Assembly (NCBI GenBank): GCA_046484975.1 | Contig: JAWOHX010000151.1 | Span: 1-11,164, forward strand | Source: JAWOHX01 sp046484975 | GTDB lineage: Bacteria; Bacillota; Clostridia; DUPQ01 | Reading direction: 5' to 3' | DNA: 11,164 nucleotides | In this document: positions 1-7,373 of the stretch, piece after piece | How positions within the stretch are numbered: position 1 is the first letter of the stretch | Layout of the letters: the number at the start of each line of letters is the position of its first letter | Notes under the pieces: generated by a model | Told to the model about the DNA's origin: nothing | The model's input: only the letters and a program-made list of their open reading frames with translations | Databases searched by the model: none | Translations under genes and position numbers: made by a program

Positions 1-564
1 AGCCTCCTTGTTCATTTCCTGCAGGGGGGAGCCCAGATAAACGACCAGGGAGTCCCCGATGATGCCGTACCGGTTGTTTGCATAAGGGCTGTATATCTCC
101 GAAGCGACCAAATCCACGAAGGCCTCCAGATTTTCTGCGTTGTAGCAGAAATCCGAGGTGAGGTATACGGGGGTGGGCGGCATGAATAGCCTCAGCACCT
201 TCCGAAAGAGCCGGGCTTCCTTTCCAATCGAATAGGCCCGGTCCACGGCATTGTCGCAGGTGAAGGAATAGCCGATGTCCTTCAGTGTAACGGACTGTTC
301 CACCTGTTGCCACACCACCCGGTATTGCAGGTCGTCATATTTCTCCCGGTAGATCCTGGTTACTTTTTCGTAGGCTTCCTCCGTTGTAAGGCCACCCACA
401 TCCACCCGGTCGATGAAGACGTTCTCCCGGATCACATCCACGGCTAGCAAGGCATCCACTTTTTTCACAGTGAAAAACATGCCTGCGGCCGCCAATGCCA
501 CTGCCAGGATGATGATGACCCCCGTGATGTCCCCTATTTTTATTTTTTTAATATATCTTTTCAA
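1..564 (-). CDS. Membrane-anchored VanW/YoaR-type protein, N-terminal part (3' end beyond window)
   Basis: The frame is open from a TTG at 564 to the window edge (188 codons, no stop). In-frame TGA codons lie just upstream of the TTG, and a GGAG sits 11 nt before it; no in-frame ATG gives a full-length start. Residues 1-10 are basic (LKRYIKKIKI) and are followed by one hydrophobic segment at about 14-28, giving an N-in membrane anchor or uncleaved signal. The next part carries NVFIDRVDVGGLTTEEAY, typical of the putative peptidoglycan-binding domain (PG_binding_4) that precedes VanW domains or L,D-transpeptidase domains in Firmicutes. The later GDSLVVYLGSPLQEMNKE also fits that domain. The visible part would lie outside the membrane and contact the cell wall. 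The catalytic or VanW domain is not in view, so the exact subfamily (VanW/YoaR versus YkuD transpeptidase) is undecided. It lies 86 bp downstream of the FAD oxidoreductase and has its own -10 box. Confidence 0.8.
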   Translation of the reverse strand, partial: MKRYIKKIKIGDITGVIIILAVALAAAGMFFTVKKVDALLAVDVIRENVFIDRVDVGGLTTEEAYEKVTRIYREKYDDLQYRVVWQQVEQSVTLKDIGYSFTCDNAVDRAYSIGKEARLFRKVLRLFMPPTPVYLTSDFCYNAENLEAFVDLVASEIYSPYANNRYGIIGDSLVVYLGSPLQEMNKEA

Positions 565-599
565 TGCACGCAACGCTCCATATCATCAGTTTGGTGCTC

Positions 600-628
600 A
601 TTATACACCAGGAAGACGCAGAAAGAAA
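600..628 (-). promoter_or_regulatory. Candidate sigma-A promoter of the VanW-type gene
   Basis: A perfect TATAAT lies at 605-600 on the minus strand, 35 nt upstream of the TTG start. At a 17-nt spacer the -35 hexamer is TTTCTT (628-623), a poor match to TTGACA, so the call rests on the -10 box. No terminator-like hairpin was seen between the oxidoreductase stop (651) and this box, so read-through from upstream is also possible. Confidence 0.45.
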
Positions 629-650
629 CAAGAATCAAGGGACAAAAGCG

Positions 651-2378
651 TTAAAAGACCTCCCAGGAAAAAAGATGGGCATCCGGACCTCCCCAGGAGG
701 AAAGGGGTATGAAACGCAAGCCATCGGTCCGCAGAGAGACGGGAAGGAAAACCAGGCGCCTGCGGTTTTCCTTCTCTGAAACAATATCCGCCCACCTGCC
801 ATTTTCATCCCGGACCTGCACCAGGTATTCCCTGATCAGGGAGCCTGGCAACCGGAAAGGCTCCATGTCCAATGGATACGAGCAAGGCATGCTCAGCCGG
901 GTCCTGGCAAGGTGGCTGTCAAAGACCAGGCGCATGCCTGCCAGTTGTGTTTTTTCAGGAAGGCTGTATTCAAGGATATCCCCGAAAGTGCCTGTCCAGC
1001 CGTTGCCGGCTCCCTCGGATGGACGGTCCAGACCGTTTTTCAAAACAGGAATGTCCACTCCATTGGCGGTAAGACGGGAGGCCTTGGAAAGAGGTCCGAT
1101 GCTGCGGGTCTTTCCCGGCAGGTGGCAGTCATTGTCCATCAGGATACCCTGGAGCTCCTCCAGCTTGTCCCTGTATACCCCACGGGGGGACAGGTGGTAT
1201 TTCACCGCCAGGTAAGCTGCGGTGCCTGCCGCCTGTCCCAGGGTGGCACAGGTGGCCATGACCCGGGAGGAGGAAAGGGCGGCATGGGTGACGCTGATGT
1301 TCCTGCCTGCGCAGAGCAGGTTCTGGATGTTTTTGGAATACAGGCACCGGTAGGGGATGCCGTAGGGGGAAGGGGCGGGGTGGTAGACGGTGGGTTGGCC
1401 CTTGTGGTTGAACCCTGCAGGGTGATGATCGTCCATGGGCCATCCGCCATAGGCAACCACATCCTCGAAACGCCCGCCGGAGGCAACGTCGTTCTGGGTC
1501 ATGACATGGTCTCCCACGTAACGGCGGCTCTCCCGTTTCCCCGGAAGAAAGCCGACCCACTCCAGTTCCCAGTCCGCGGCTCCGTGGTCCCCGTGGTTCT
1601 TGATATGGTCCCAGACCCCAAAGGCGATCTTCAGGAGCTCGTCCCTGATGTCCTCGGTGTCATGAATGGAATCCCTGTCACCGCCAAGCTCCATCCACCA
1701 GAAATTGGATTTCTCCCCCAAATGATGCTCACGGAAAGGAAAATCCTCTTCTGTCTCATATTTGTGGGCCCAGTCAGGGGGGATGAATGATTTTTGGGAA
1801 GAGGTCTGGCGGGCCTGGATGAGACAGCTCATGCCCATGGTCCTATGGTCCGGGCTTTCCGGTTGGATGCTTTCGTTGAACTCCTTGCGGGATTCCCTTC
1901 CCACCCGGTACAGGGCACCGGACAGGGGTGCGAGGATGCCGTCCCCGGAACAATCGCAGTAGATCTCCGCATGGACGGTATGGAATGTTTCGGTGGTGGT
2001 CTGCCAGGCTTTCACCGAAACGATCCTGTCTTTCACAACGGATGCATCGTGACAGGAGCAGTTGAGCAGGAGGGTCAGGTTTTCCTGGAAGCGCACCTTC
2101 TCAAAAAGGATGCTGTCCCAGATGGAATAGTTGCCGGAGGGGTTCCTGTAAAGGTTCTCCAGGAGAATTTCCTCGATGATTCCCGTCTCCCGGAGATTCT
2201 TCCCCTGGGCCCCGCATACCCACATGCGGATCTCGGAAGAGGCATTGCCCCCAAGGACGGGGCGGTCATGGATCAGGATGACCCGGGCGCCCAGCCGGGC
2301 GGCTGCTATGGCGGCGCACATACCCGCCAGGCCTCCTCCCACCACGCACAGGTCGGCTTGATGCGTCTTGTTCCTCAT
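651..2378 (-). CDS. FAD-dependent oxidoreductase (FAD_oxidored family) with C-terminal beta-sandwich-like domain
   Basis: A 575-aa protein. The ATG at 2378 is chosen because AAGGAGG lies 6 nt upstream; a TTG 21 nt further up (2399) would place the SD inside the gene. Residues 9-50 form an FAD-binding Rossmann unit (CVVGGGLAGMCAA, then VILIHDRPVLGGNASSE). CDCSGDGILA (141-150), GKRESRRYVGDHVMTQND (about 280-297) and LLCAGRNISVTHAA (354-367) are hallmarks of the FAD_oxidored family of flavoproteins, whose members mostly have unknown substrates and are sometimes misnamed xanthan lyase. Residues about 436-575 form an extra domain with NGLDRP, GWTGTF, RLVFDS and a closing SWEVF, resembling the discoidin/galactose-binding-like tails of this family (inferred). 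There is no signal peptide, so it is cytoplasmic. The upstream neighbour on the same strand is glycerate kinase, 63 bp away, which hints at sugar-acid or carbohydrate metabolism, but the substrate cannot be read from sequence. Confidence 0.88.
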   Translation of the reverse strand: MRNKTHQADLCVVGGGLAGMCAAIAAARLGARVILIHDRPVLGGNASSEIRMWVCGAQGKNLRETGIIEEILLENLYRNPSGNYSIWDSILFEKVRFQENLTLLLNCSCHDASVVKDRIVSVKAWQTTTETFHTVHAEIYCDCSGDGILAPLSGALYRVGRESRKEFNESIQPESPDHRTMGMSCLIQARQTSSQKSFIPPDWAHKYETEEDFPFREHHLGEKSNFWWMELGGDRDSIHDTEDIRDELLKIAFGVWDHIKNHGDHGAADWELEWVGFLPGKRESRRYVGDHVMTQNDVASGGRFEDVVAYGGWPMDDHHPAGFNHKGQPTVYHPAPSPYGIPYRCLYSKNIQNLLCAGRNISVTHAALSSSRVMATCATLGQAAGTAAYLAVKYHLSPRGVYRDKLEELQGILMDNDCHLPGKTRSIGPLSKASRLTANGVDIPVLKNGLDRPSEGAGNGWTGTFGDILEYSLPEKTQLAGMRLVFDSHLARTRLSMPCSYPLDMEPFRLPGSLIREYLVQVRDENGRWADIVSEKENRRRLVFLPVSLRTDGLRFIPLSSWGGPDAHLFSWEVF

Positions 2379-2404
2379 GGTTTTCCTCCTTTGGCTCAAG
2401 TCCT

Positions 2405-2433
2405 ATTCTATCACCATTGCCCCGGGTGGAAAA
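2405..2433 (-). promoter_or_regulatory. Weak candidate promoter for the FAD oxidoreductase
   Basis: TAGAAT at 2410-2405 differs from TATAAT at one base and lies 26 nt upstream of the ATG. The hexamer at a 17-nt spacer (TTTTCC, 2433-2428) is not a convincing -35. It may be a weak internal promoter or chance; the alternative is co-transcription from the glycerate kinase promoter. Confidence 0.25.
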
Positions 2434-2450
2434 CCCCCTGATCAGGGGTT
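2432..2450 (-). terminator. Palindrome over the glycerate kinase stop codon, possible weak terminator
   Basis: The exact 14-bp palindrome CCCCTGATCAGGGG (2435-2448) has the TGA stop of glycerate kinase at its centre. AA/TT flanks extend it to a 6-bp stem with a 6-nt loop, with one bulged base. On the minus strand it is followed by GTTTTCC, a short T run. On the plus strand it is followed by TTCTTTCTTTTTT, a better U-tract, but no plus-strand gene ends here. It could be a weak or partial terminator between the two minus-strand genes, or simply a symmetric codon context. Confidence 0.3.
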
Positions 2451-3590
2451 CTTTCTTTTTTCCAATGCGAGTAAAAGCCTTGCCAGGGCGTGGGATAACA
2501 TGACCAGGTTCTCCTTGGAGGAGGCCATGGCCTCCTCCAGGCCCACAGGCCGGCTGAGGATGCAAAAAACAGCATCTGCGCCTTTTTCATAGAGATCCTC
2601 ATGCCCTTCTCCAAGGCTTCCGGAAAGGCACAGGACGGGGATTCCAAAGGACCTGGCGACGATAGAAAGACCCGCAGGCGCTTTTCCCCGGGCGGTCTGG
2701 GCATCTGTCCGGCCCTCCCCGGTGATGAGAAGGGTGGCTCCCTGGATTTTTTCAATGAAACCGGAGGCTTCCATGACGATCTGGATCCCTGATTGGAGGA
2801 CGGCTCCGCAGAATGCCACAAGAGCTCCTCCCAGGCCTCCCGCTGCGCCTGCCCCCGGGATGGCATCCATGGAAATCCCACAGAACTGCTTCACTTTATT
2901 GGAAAAATGCCTCAGGCCGGCATCCAACAACTCCACCTGGTCCGGATTGGCACCTTTTTGAGGTGCGTAGACAAAGGCGGCGCCTTTTTGGCCGGTCAGG
3001 GGGTTGTCCACGTCGCACGCGGCAACGAAGCGGGTGTCTTTGATTCTGGGATCCATTCCGGCGAGGTCGATGCGTCCGATGCGGGAAAGGGTTCCTCCCA
3101 CGGGCATGAACTCCCTGCCCTGCAGGTCTAGGAAACGGACGCCCAGCGCATAGGCCATGCCGGCACCTCCGTCATTGGTGGCGCTTCCCCCCAAACCGAT
3201 GATGATTTCCCGGCATCCACTGTCCAGGGCAGAGACAATGGTTTCCCCAAGGCCCCGGGTGGTGGTCTTCATGGGGTTTCTCATGTTTTCCGGCACCAGG
3301 GAAAGGCCCGCCGAAAGGGCGGTTTCCAGAACCGCAGTCACATCATCGGCAAGGATGCCGTAAAAGGAGGGGATTTTTTTCAAAAGCGGACCGGTTACTT
3401 CCAGTGGAACCAGGAACCCTCCGGCGGAAGCGATCATCGCCTCCACCGTGCCTTCCCCGCCGTCCGCCACGGGAATCTTGACGGTGAGGATGCCGGGATC
3501 CGCCTTTTTGATGCCGCATTCGATGAGGTCAGCCACCTCGACGGCAGTGAGGTTTCCCTTATATGAATCCGGGGCGATGACAATCTTCAT
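2442..3590 (-). CDS. glxK: Glycerate kinase (type II, GlxK/GarK family)
   Basis: About 382 aa, the normal length for this family. The enzyme phosphorylates D-glycerate with ATP; family members of this type usually give 2-phosphoglycerate, feeding lower glycolysis. The start is the ATG at 3590, preceded by AAAGGAAG; an upstream in-frame extension of 56 codons to 3758 has no family similarity and crosses the promoter. Recognisable blocks are MKIVIAPDSYKGNLTA (1-16), IPVADGGEGT (39-48), GLGGSATNDGGAGM (131-144), ACDVDNPLTG (190-199), GAGAAGGLGG (about 245-254) and TGEGRTDAQTARGK (about 289-302), all conserved in the two-domain glycerate kinase fold. The protein is cytoplasmic. It is transcribed divergently from the pyruvate:ferredoxin oxidoreductase gene and lies 63 bp upstream of the FAD oxidoreductase. 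The symbol marks the family; garK would be equally defensible. Confidence 0.93.
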   Translation of the reverse strand: MKIVIAPDSYKGNLTAVEVADLIECGIKKADPGILTVKIPVADGGEGTVEAMIASAGGFLVPLEVTGPLLKKIPSFYGILADDVTAVLETALSAGLSLVPENMRNPMKTTTRGLGETIVSALDSGCREIIIGLGGSATNDGGAGMAYALGVRFLDLQGREFMPVGGTLSRIGRIDLAGMDPRIKDTRFVAACDVDNPLTGQKGAAFVYAPQKGANPDQVELLDAGLRHFSNKVKQFCGISMDAIPGAGAAGGLGGALVAFCGAVLQSGIQIVMEASGFIEKIQGATLLITGEGRTDAQTARGKAPAGLSIVARSFGIPVLCLSGSLGEGHEDLYEKGADAVFCILSRPVGLEEAMASSKENLVMLSHALARLLLALEKRKNP

Positions 3591-3620
3591 GGTGCTTCCT
3601 TTCCGGGTTCCCCTTTCTAT

Positions 3621-3626
3621 ATTATA
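3621..3626 (-). promoter_or_regulatory. -10 box (TATAAT) of glycerate kinase
   Basis: A perfect TATAAT on the minus strand lies 30 nt upstream of the ATG at 3590. No good -35 exists at 16-18 nt: the 17-nt spacing gives AAGCAC. The -35 region is instead occupied by the GC-rich palindrome at 3633-3644. That pattern fits a promoter depending on an activator, or one blocked by a repressor, but this is inference. Confidence 0.45.
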
Positions 3627-3632
3627 CAACAC

Positions 3633-3644
3633 CCGGCGTGCCGG
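3633..3644. repeat. Palindrome CCGGCGTGCCGG in the glycerate kinase promoter
   Basis: Arms CCGGC and GCCGG flank a 2-nt centre. The palindrome lies within the -35/-10 spacer region of the glycerate kinase promoter, 6 bp upstream of the TATAAT box. Its position suits an operator, but the site is short and GC-rich and no matching regulator gene is in the window. Confidence 0.3.
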
Positions 3645-3683
3645 TGCTTTTGATCCAACCCTTGATTTTTTGATAATTTCAGT

Positions 3684-3711
3684 TTGAATCCATCCATGTT
3701 TATGATACAAT
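3684..3711 (+). promoter_or_regulatory. Candidate promoter of pyruvate:ferredoxin oxidoreductase
   Basis: TTGAAT (3684-3689), a 16-nt spacer, then TACAAT (3706-3711) preceded by TGA, which makes an extended -10 (TGnTACAAT). Transcription would start near 3718, giving a leader of about 70 nt that contains the hairpin at 3732-3749. The extended -10 is the strongest part of the call. Confidence 0.5.
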
Positions 3712-3731
3712 ATCCAATGGTTGCAAATCAT

Positions 3732-3749
3732 ACGGGAGCAGGCTCCCGT
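3732..3749 (+). repeat. Perfect 18-bp palindrome / leader hairpin upstream of nifJ
   Basis: The sequence ACGGGAGCAGGCTCCCGT is self-complementary: an RNA stem of at least 7 bp with a CAGG loop. It lies about 14 nt after the predicted transcription start and 25 nt before the SD (AAAGGAGA, 3774-3781). No T-run follows, so it is not an intrinsic terminator. It could be a repressor operator just downstream of the promoter or a 5' stabilising stem. It does not resemble the TTGTGAAA-type Rex site or the TTGAT-type FNR site. Confidence 0.4.
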
Positions 3750-3787
3750 GTTAGCCATATCTACTATATATTAAAGGAGAACATTCG

Positions 3788-6700
3788 ATGAAGAGCAAGG
3801 TCATGAAAACCATGGATGGAAACACCGCAGCGGCCCATGTGGCGTATGCGTTTACCGAGATTGCAGGGATTTATCCCATCACCCCTTCCACTCCCATGGC
3901 GGAAAGTGTGGATGAATGGTCTGCCCACGGGCAGAAGAACATGTTTGGCCAGGAAGTGCGGGTGATTGAAATGCAGTCCGAGGGCGGAGCGGCTGGAACC
4001 ATGCACGGCTCCCTGCAGGCAGGTGCCCTCACCACCACCTTCACCGCCTCCCAGGGACTTCTCCTGATGATCCCCAACATGTACAAGATGGCCGGGGAGC
4101 TTCTTCCGGGCGTGTTCCATGTCAGCGCCAGGGCACTGGCAGGCCATGCCCTGTCCATCTTCGGGGACCATTCCGACGTGATGGCGACCAGGCAGACCGG
4201 GTTCGCCCTGCTGGCGTCGGGGAGCGTGCAGGAAGTCATGGACCTGGCTGGGGTGGCCCATCTGAGCGCCATCCGGGGAAGGGTTCCCTTCCTTCATTTT
4301 TTCGATGGCTTCCGTACCTCCAACGAGACCCAGAAGATTGAGGCCATCGAATATGATGCGTTGAAAAAATTGCTGGACATGAAGGATGTGGATGCCTTCC
4401 GGAAACGGGCCCTGAACCCCGAGCATCCCGTCCTGAGAGGAACCGCCCAGAATCCCGACATCTTCTTCCAGGCCAAGGAAGCCTCCAATCGATTCTACGA
4501 TGCGTTGCCGGAGATCGTGGAGGACTACATGAAGAAAATAAGCGAGGTGACGGGAAGGGCCTACAACCTGTTCGACTATGTGGGCGCTCCGGATGCAGAG
4601 CATGTCATCATCGCCATGGGTTCCGTATGTGAGACCATTGAGGAGACCCTGGACCACCTTCTGGCCAAAGGGGAGAAAGTGGGCCTTTTGAAAGTCAGGC
4701 TCTACAGGCCTTTCTCAATCAAGCATTTCCTAAAGGCCCTGCCGGAAACGGTGACAAGGATTTCGGTGATGGACCGGACCAAGGAAGCGGGGGCCCCCGG
4801 GGATCCGCTGTTCCTGGATGTGGTCAATGCATTCTATGAAGAAAAGAAACAACCCCTCATCGTGGGGGGCAGATACGGGTTGGGGTCCAAGGACACCACC
4901 CCTTCCCAGATCCTGGCGGTCTACAAGAACCTAAAGAGCGCAAACCCCAGGAAAAAGTTCACCGTGGGCATCAATGACGATGTGACCCATTCATCCCTGG
5001 ACATCACGGAAAAACTGGACACCACCCCCGAGGGAACCATCAGCTGCAAGTTCTGGGGCCTGGGATCCGATGGCACAGTGGGTGCAAACAAGAACGCCAT
5101 AAAGATCATCGGCGACCATACCGACATGTATGCCCAGGCATATTTCGCCTACGACTCCAAAAAATCCGGCGGCGTCACCATCTCCCACCTGCGTTTCGGG
5201 AAAAAACCCATCAAGTCCACTTACCTGGTTTCCAGGGCCAATTTCGTGGCCTGCCACAACCAGGCTTACCTGCACACCTACGACATGGTATCCGACCTGA
5301 AGAAGGGAGGGACCTTCCTGCTCAACACCGCCTGGAACGAGGAGGAGCTGGATACCCATCTCCCCGGCCATGTGAAGCGGTATATCGCAGAGAATGACAT
5401 CGAGTTCTATACCCTGGACGGCGTGGGCGTGGCCAGCGACATCGGGCTGGGAGGAAGGATCAACATGGTCATGATGGCAGGATTCTTCAAATTGGCCAAA
5501 ATCATCCCCGTCGAGGACGCTGTCCGCTACATGAAGGACGCCACACGGAAAACCTATGGCAGCAAGGGCGAGAAGATTGTCAAGATGAACGATGACGCCG
5601 TGGACAAAGGCATCGCGATGCTGAAAAAAATAAAGGTGCCGGCTTCCTGGGCAACGGCCAAGGATGTTCCCGTGAAAAAAACCAAAGTGCCCGCCTTCAT
5701 CGAAAACGTGGCCAATGTCATGAATGCCCAGAAGGGCGATGACCTTCCCGTGAGCGCTTTCGAGGGCATTGAGGACGGAACCTTTCCCATGGCCACCAGC
5801 CAGTATGAGAAAAGGGCCATCGCCGTCACCGTACCCGAGTGGCAGATTGACAACTGCATCCAGTGCAACCAGTGCTCCTATGTCTGCCCCCATGCGGTCA
5901 TCCGGCCCTTCCTCGTCAACGAGGAGGAAATGAAGAAGGCCCCCGCATCCTTTGCCGCGAAGAAAGCCATCGGGAAAGGCACGGAGGGCTTGCAATTCAG
6001 GATCCAGGTTTCGGTCTATGACTGCACCGGTTGCGGGAACTGCGCCCAGGTATGTCCTTCCAAGGAGAAATCCCTGATCATGAAACCCATTGAGACCCAG
6101 TGCGGGGAAGACACCAATTGGGAATATGCCATGGGACTTTCCAAAAAGGAAAATCCCATGAGCAAATATACGGTGAAGGGCAGCCAGTTTGAAAGACCTC
6201 TCTTCGAATTTTCGGGGGCCTGCGCAGGCTGCGGGGAAACCCCCTACATCAAACTCATCACCCAGCTCTACGGGGACAGGATGATGATTGCCAATGCCAC
6301 GGGCTGCTCCTCCATATGGGGGGGATCCGCACCCTCGATCCCCTATTGTGTGAACGACCTGGGCCAGGGACCCGCATGGGCGAACTCCCTGTTTGAGGAC
6401 AATGCCGAATACGGCCTTGGCATGCATATGGCCACGGAGCACATCCGGAGCAGAATCCAGGAATTGTGTGAAAGAATCGTGGAACTGGACATCTGCGGGG
6501 AACTGAAGGAAGCGGCCCAATTCTGGATCGACAACCGTAACAACGGGGAAACCACCAGGCAGGCCAAAGACAGGCTCCTGGAATCCCTGGACGGCTGTGC
6601 CAACGACTGTTGCAAAGGCGAGGAGATCAATGAGATCATCATGGAACTCAGGGGAAAAGCCGACTACATGACCAAGAGGTCCCAATGGATTCTGGGCGGG

Positions 6701-7321
6701 GACGGGTGGGCCTATGACATCGGCTTCGGAGGCCTGGACCATGTCCTGGCCCTGCGGGAGGATGTGAACGTGCTGGTCTTTGACACCGAGGTGTATTCCA
6801 ATACCGGCGGGCAGGCATCCAAAGCAACACCCACCGGATCGGTGGCCAAATTTGCCGCCGCGGGCAAACCCCTCAAGAAAAAAGACCTTGGCCTCATCGC
6901 CATGACCTACGGGTACATCTATGTGGCCCAGGTGGCCATGGGTGCCAACCAGAGCCAGTTCGTCAAGGCCGTCCAGGAAGCCGAAAGCTACCCGGGGCCC
7001 TCCCTGATCATCGCCTACTCCCCCTGCATCAGCCATGGCATAAAAATTGGGATGGGAAGCACCCAACAGCAGGAGAAGAACGCGGTGGAAGCAGGATACT
7101 GGCATCTTTACAGGTACAACCCCTTGCTGAAGGAGCAGGGAAAGAACCCATTCATCCTGGATTCCAAGGAACCTTCGGAGAATTACAAGGAATTCCTCAT
7201 GGGTGAAAGCCGGTACACCTCCCTGAAGATCACCTTCCCGGACAGGGCGGAATTCCTGTTCAGCAAAGCCTCGGATGAAGCCGGGGAAAGGTATGAGACC
7301 TACCGGAAAATGGCGGAATGA
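3788..7321 (+). CDS. nifJ: Pyruvate:ferredoxin (flavodoxin) oxidoreductase, single-chain
   Basis: A 1177-aa cytoplasmic enzyme that oxidises pyruvate with CoA to acetyl-CoA and CO2, reducing ferredoxin or flavodoxin; it is central to anaerobic energy metabolism. The ATG at 3788 has AAAGGAG 8 nt upstream. The domain order matches the homodimeric Desulfovibrio-type enzyme: the pyrimidine-binding domain with YPITPSTP (Thr32), catalytic Glu65 and substrate Arg115; the gamma domain with GLGSDGTVGANKNA; the EKR linker; a two-[4Fe-4S] ferredoxin domain with Cys690/693/696/700 and Cys746/749/752/756; and the diphosphate-binding domain with GGDGWAYDIGFGG and SNTGGQ (Asn1005). The proximal cluster ligands Cys812, Cys815, Cys840 and Cys1080 are all present. 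The gene is complete, without frameshift, and ends in an intrinsic terminator. It is divergent from glycerate kinase, whose product flows towards pyruvate. Confidence 0.98.
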   Translation: MKSKVMKTMDGNTAAAHVAYAFTEIAGIYPITPSTPMAESVDEWSAHGQKNMFGQEVRVIEMQSEGGAAGTMHGSLQAGALTTTFTASQGLLLMIPNMYKMAGELLPGVFHVSARALAGHALSIFGDHSDVMATRQTGFALLASGSVQEVMDLAGVAHLSAIRGRVPFLHFFDGFRTSNETQKIEAIEYDALKKLLDMKDVDAFRKRALNPEHPVLRGTAQNPDIFFQAKEASNRFYDALPEIVEDYMKKISEVTGRAYNLFDYVGAPDAEHVIIAMGSVCETIEETLDHLLAKGEKVGLLKVRLYRPFSIKHFLKALPETVTRISVMDRTKEAGAPGDPLFLDVVNAFYEEKKQPLIVGGRYGLGSKDTTPSQILAVYKNLKSANPRKKFTVGINDDVTHSSLDITEKLDTTPEGTISCKFWGLGSDGTVGANKNAIKIIGDHTDMYAQAYFAYDSKKSGGVTISHLRFGKKPIKSTYLVSRANFVACHNQAYLHTYDMVSDLKKGGTFLLNTAWNEEELDTHLPGHVKRYIAENDIEFYTLDGVGVASDIGLGGRINMVMMAGFFKLAKIIPVEDAVRYMKDATRKTYGSKGEKIVKMNDDAVDKGIAMLKKIKVPASWATAKDVPVKKTKVPAFIENVANVMNAQKGDDLPVSAFEGIEDGTFPMATSQYEKRAIAVTVPEWQIDNCIQCNQCSYVCPHAVIRPFLVNEEEMKKAPASFAAKKAIGKGTEGLQFRIQVSVYDCTGCGNCAQVCPSKEKSLIMKPIETQCGEDTNWEYAMGLSKKENPMSKYTVKGSQFERPLFEFSGACAGCGETPYIKLITQLYGDRMMIANATGCSSIWGGSAPSIPYCVNDLGQGPAWANSLFEDNAEYGLGMHMATEHIRSRIQELCERIVELDICGELKEAAQFWIDNRNNGETTRQAKDRLLESLDGCANDCCKGEEINEIIMELRGKADYMTKRSQWILGGDGWAYDIGFGGLDHVLALREDVNVLVFDTEVYSNTGGQASKATPTGSVAKFAAAGKPLKKKDLGLIAMTYGYIYVAQVAMGANQSQFVKAVQEAESYPGPSLIIAYSPCISHGIKIGMGSTQQQEKNAVEAGYWHLYRYNPLLKEQGKNPFILDSKEPSENYKEFLMGESRYTSLKITFPDRAEFLFSKASDEAGERYETYRKMAE

Positions 7322-7329
7322 CCAATGCG

Positions 7330-7358
7330 AAGAGCCGGGGGAACCCGGCTCTTTTTTT
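7330..7358 (+). terminator. Intrinsic terminator of nifJ
   Basis: The arms AAGAGCCGGG (7330-7339) and CCCGGCTCTT (7344-7353) form a perfect 10-bp stem with a GGAA tetraloop. The T run extends to 7358. It starts 9 nt after the nifJ stop and is a textbook rho-independent terminator for the plus strand. The minus-strand copy has no T-tract after the stem, so it should not stop convergent transcription efficiently. Confidence 0.92.
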
Positions 7359-7373
7359 ACAAGGAGGGATCAT

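Noticed and set aside
912..1790. A 292-codon plus-strand frame opposite the FAD oxidoreductase
   Set aside because: The minus-strand gene has clear FAD motifs throughout this interval; the plus-strand product has no domain signature or SD.
1794..2441. A 215-codon plus-strand frame opposite the oxidoreductase N-terminus
   Set aside because: It is a shadow of the FAD-binding region on the other strand.
3591..3758. A 56-codon N-terminal extension of glycerate kinase
   Set aside because: The family begins at MKIVIAPDS, the SD sits just before that ATG, and the extension would cross the TATAAT box.
3591..3787. Riboswitch or T-box in the intergenic region
   Set aside because: The leaders are too short (about 24 and 70 nt) and show no recognisable conserved core; only simple palindromes are present.
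3764..4657. A 297-codon minus-strand frame crossing the nifJ start
   Set aside because: It covers the nifJ promoter leader and N-terminus, has no protein-family features and is explained by codon bias of the opposite strand.
4991..7105. A 704-codon open frame on the minus strand opposite nifJ
   Set aside because: It is the antisense shadow of a GC-rich, strongly coding plus-strand gene; the translation is rich in Gly, His and Val with no recognisable domain and no SD-supported start.
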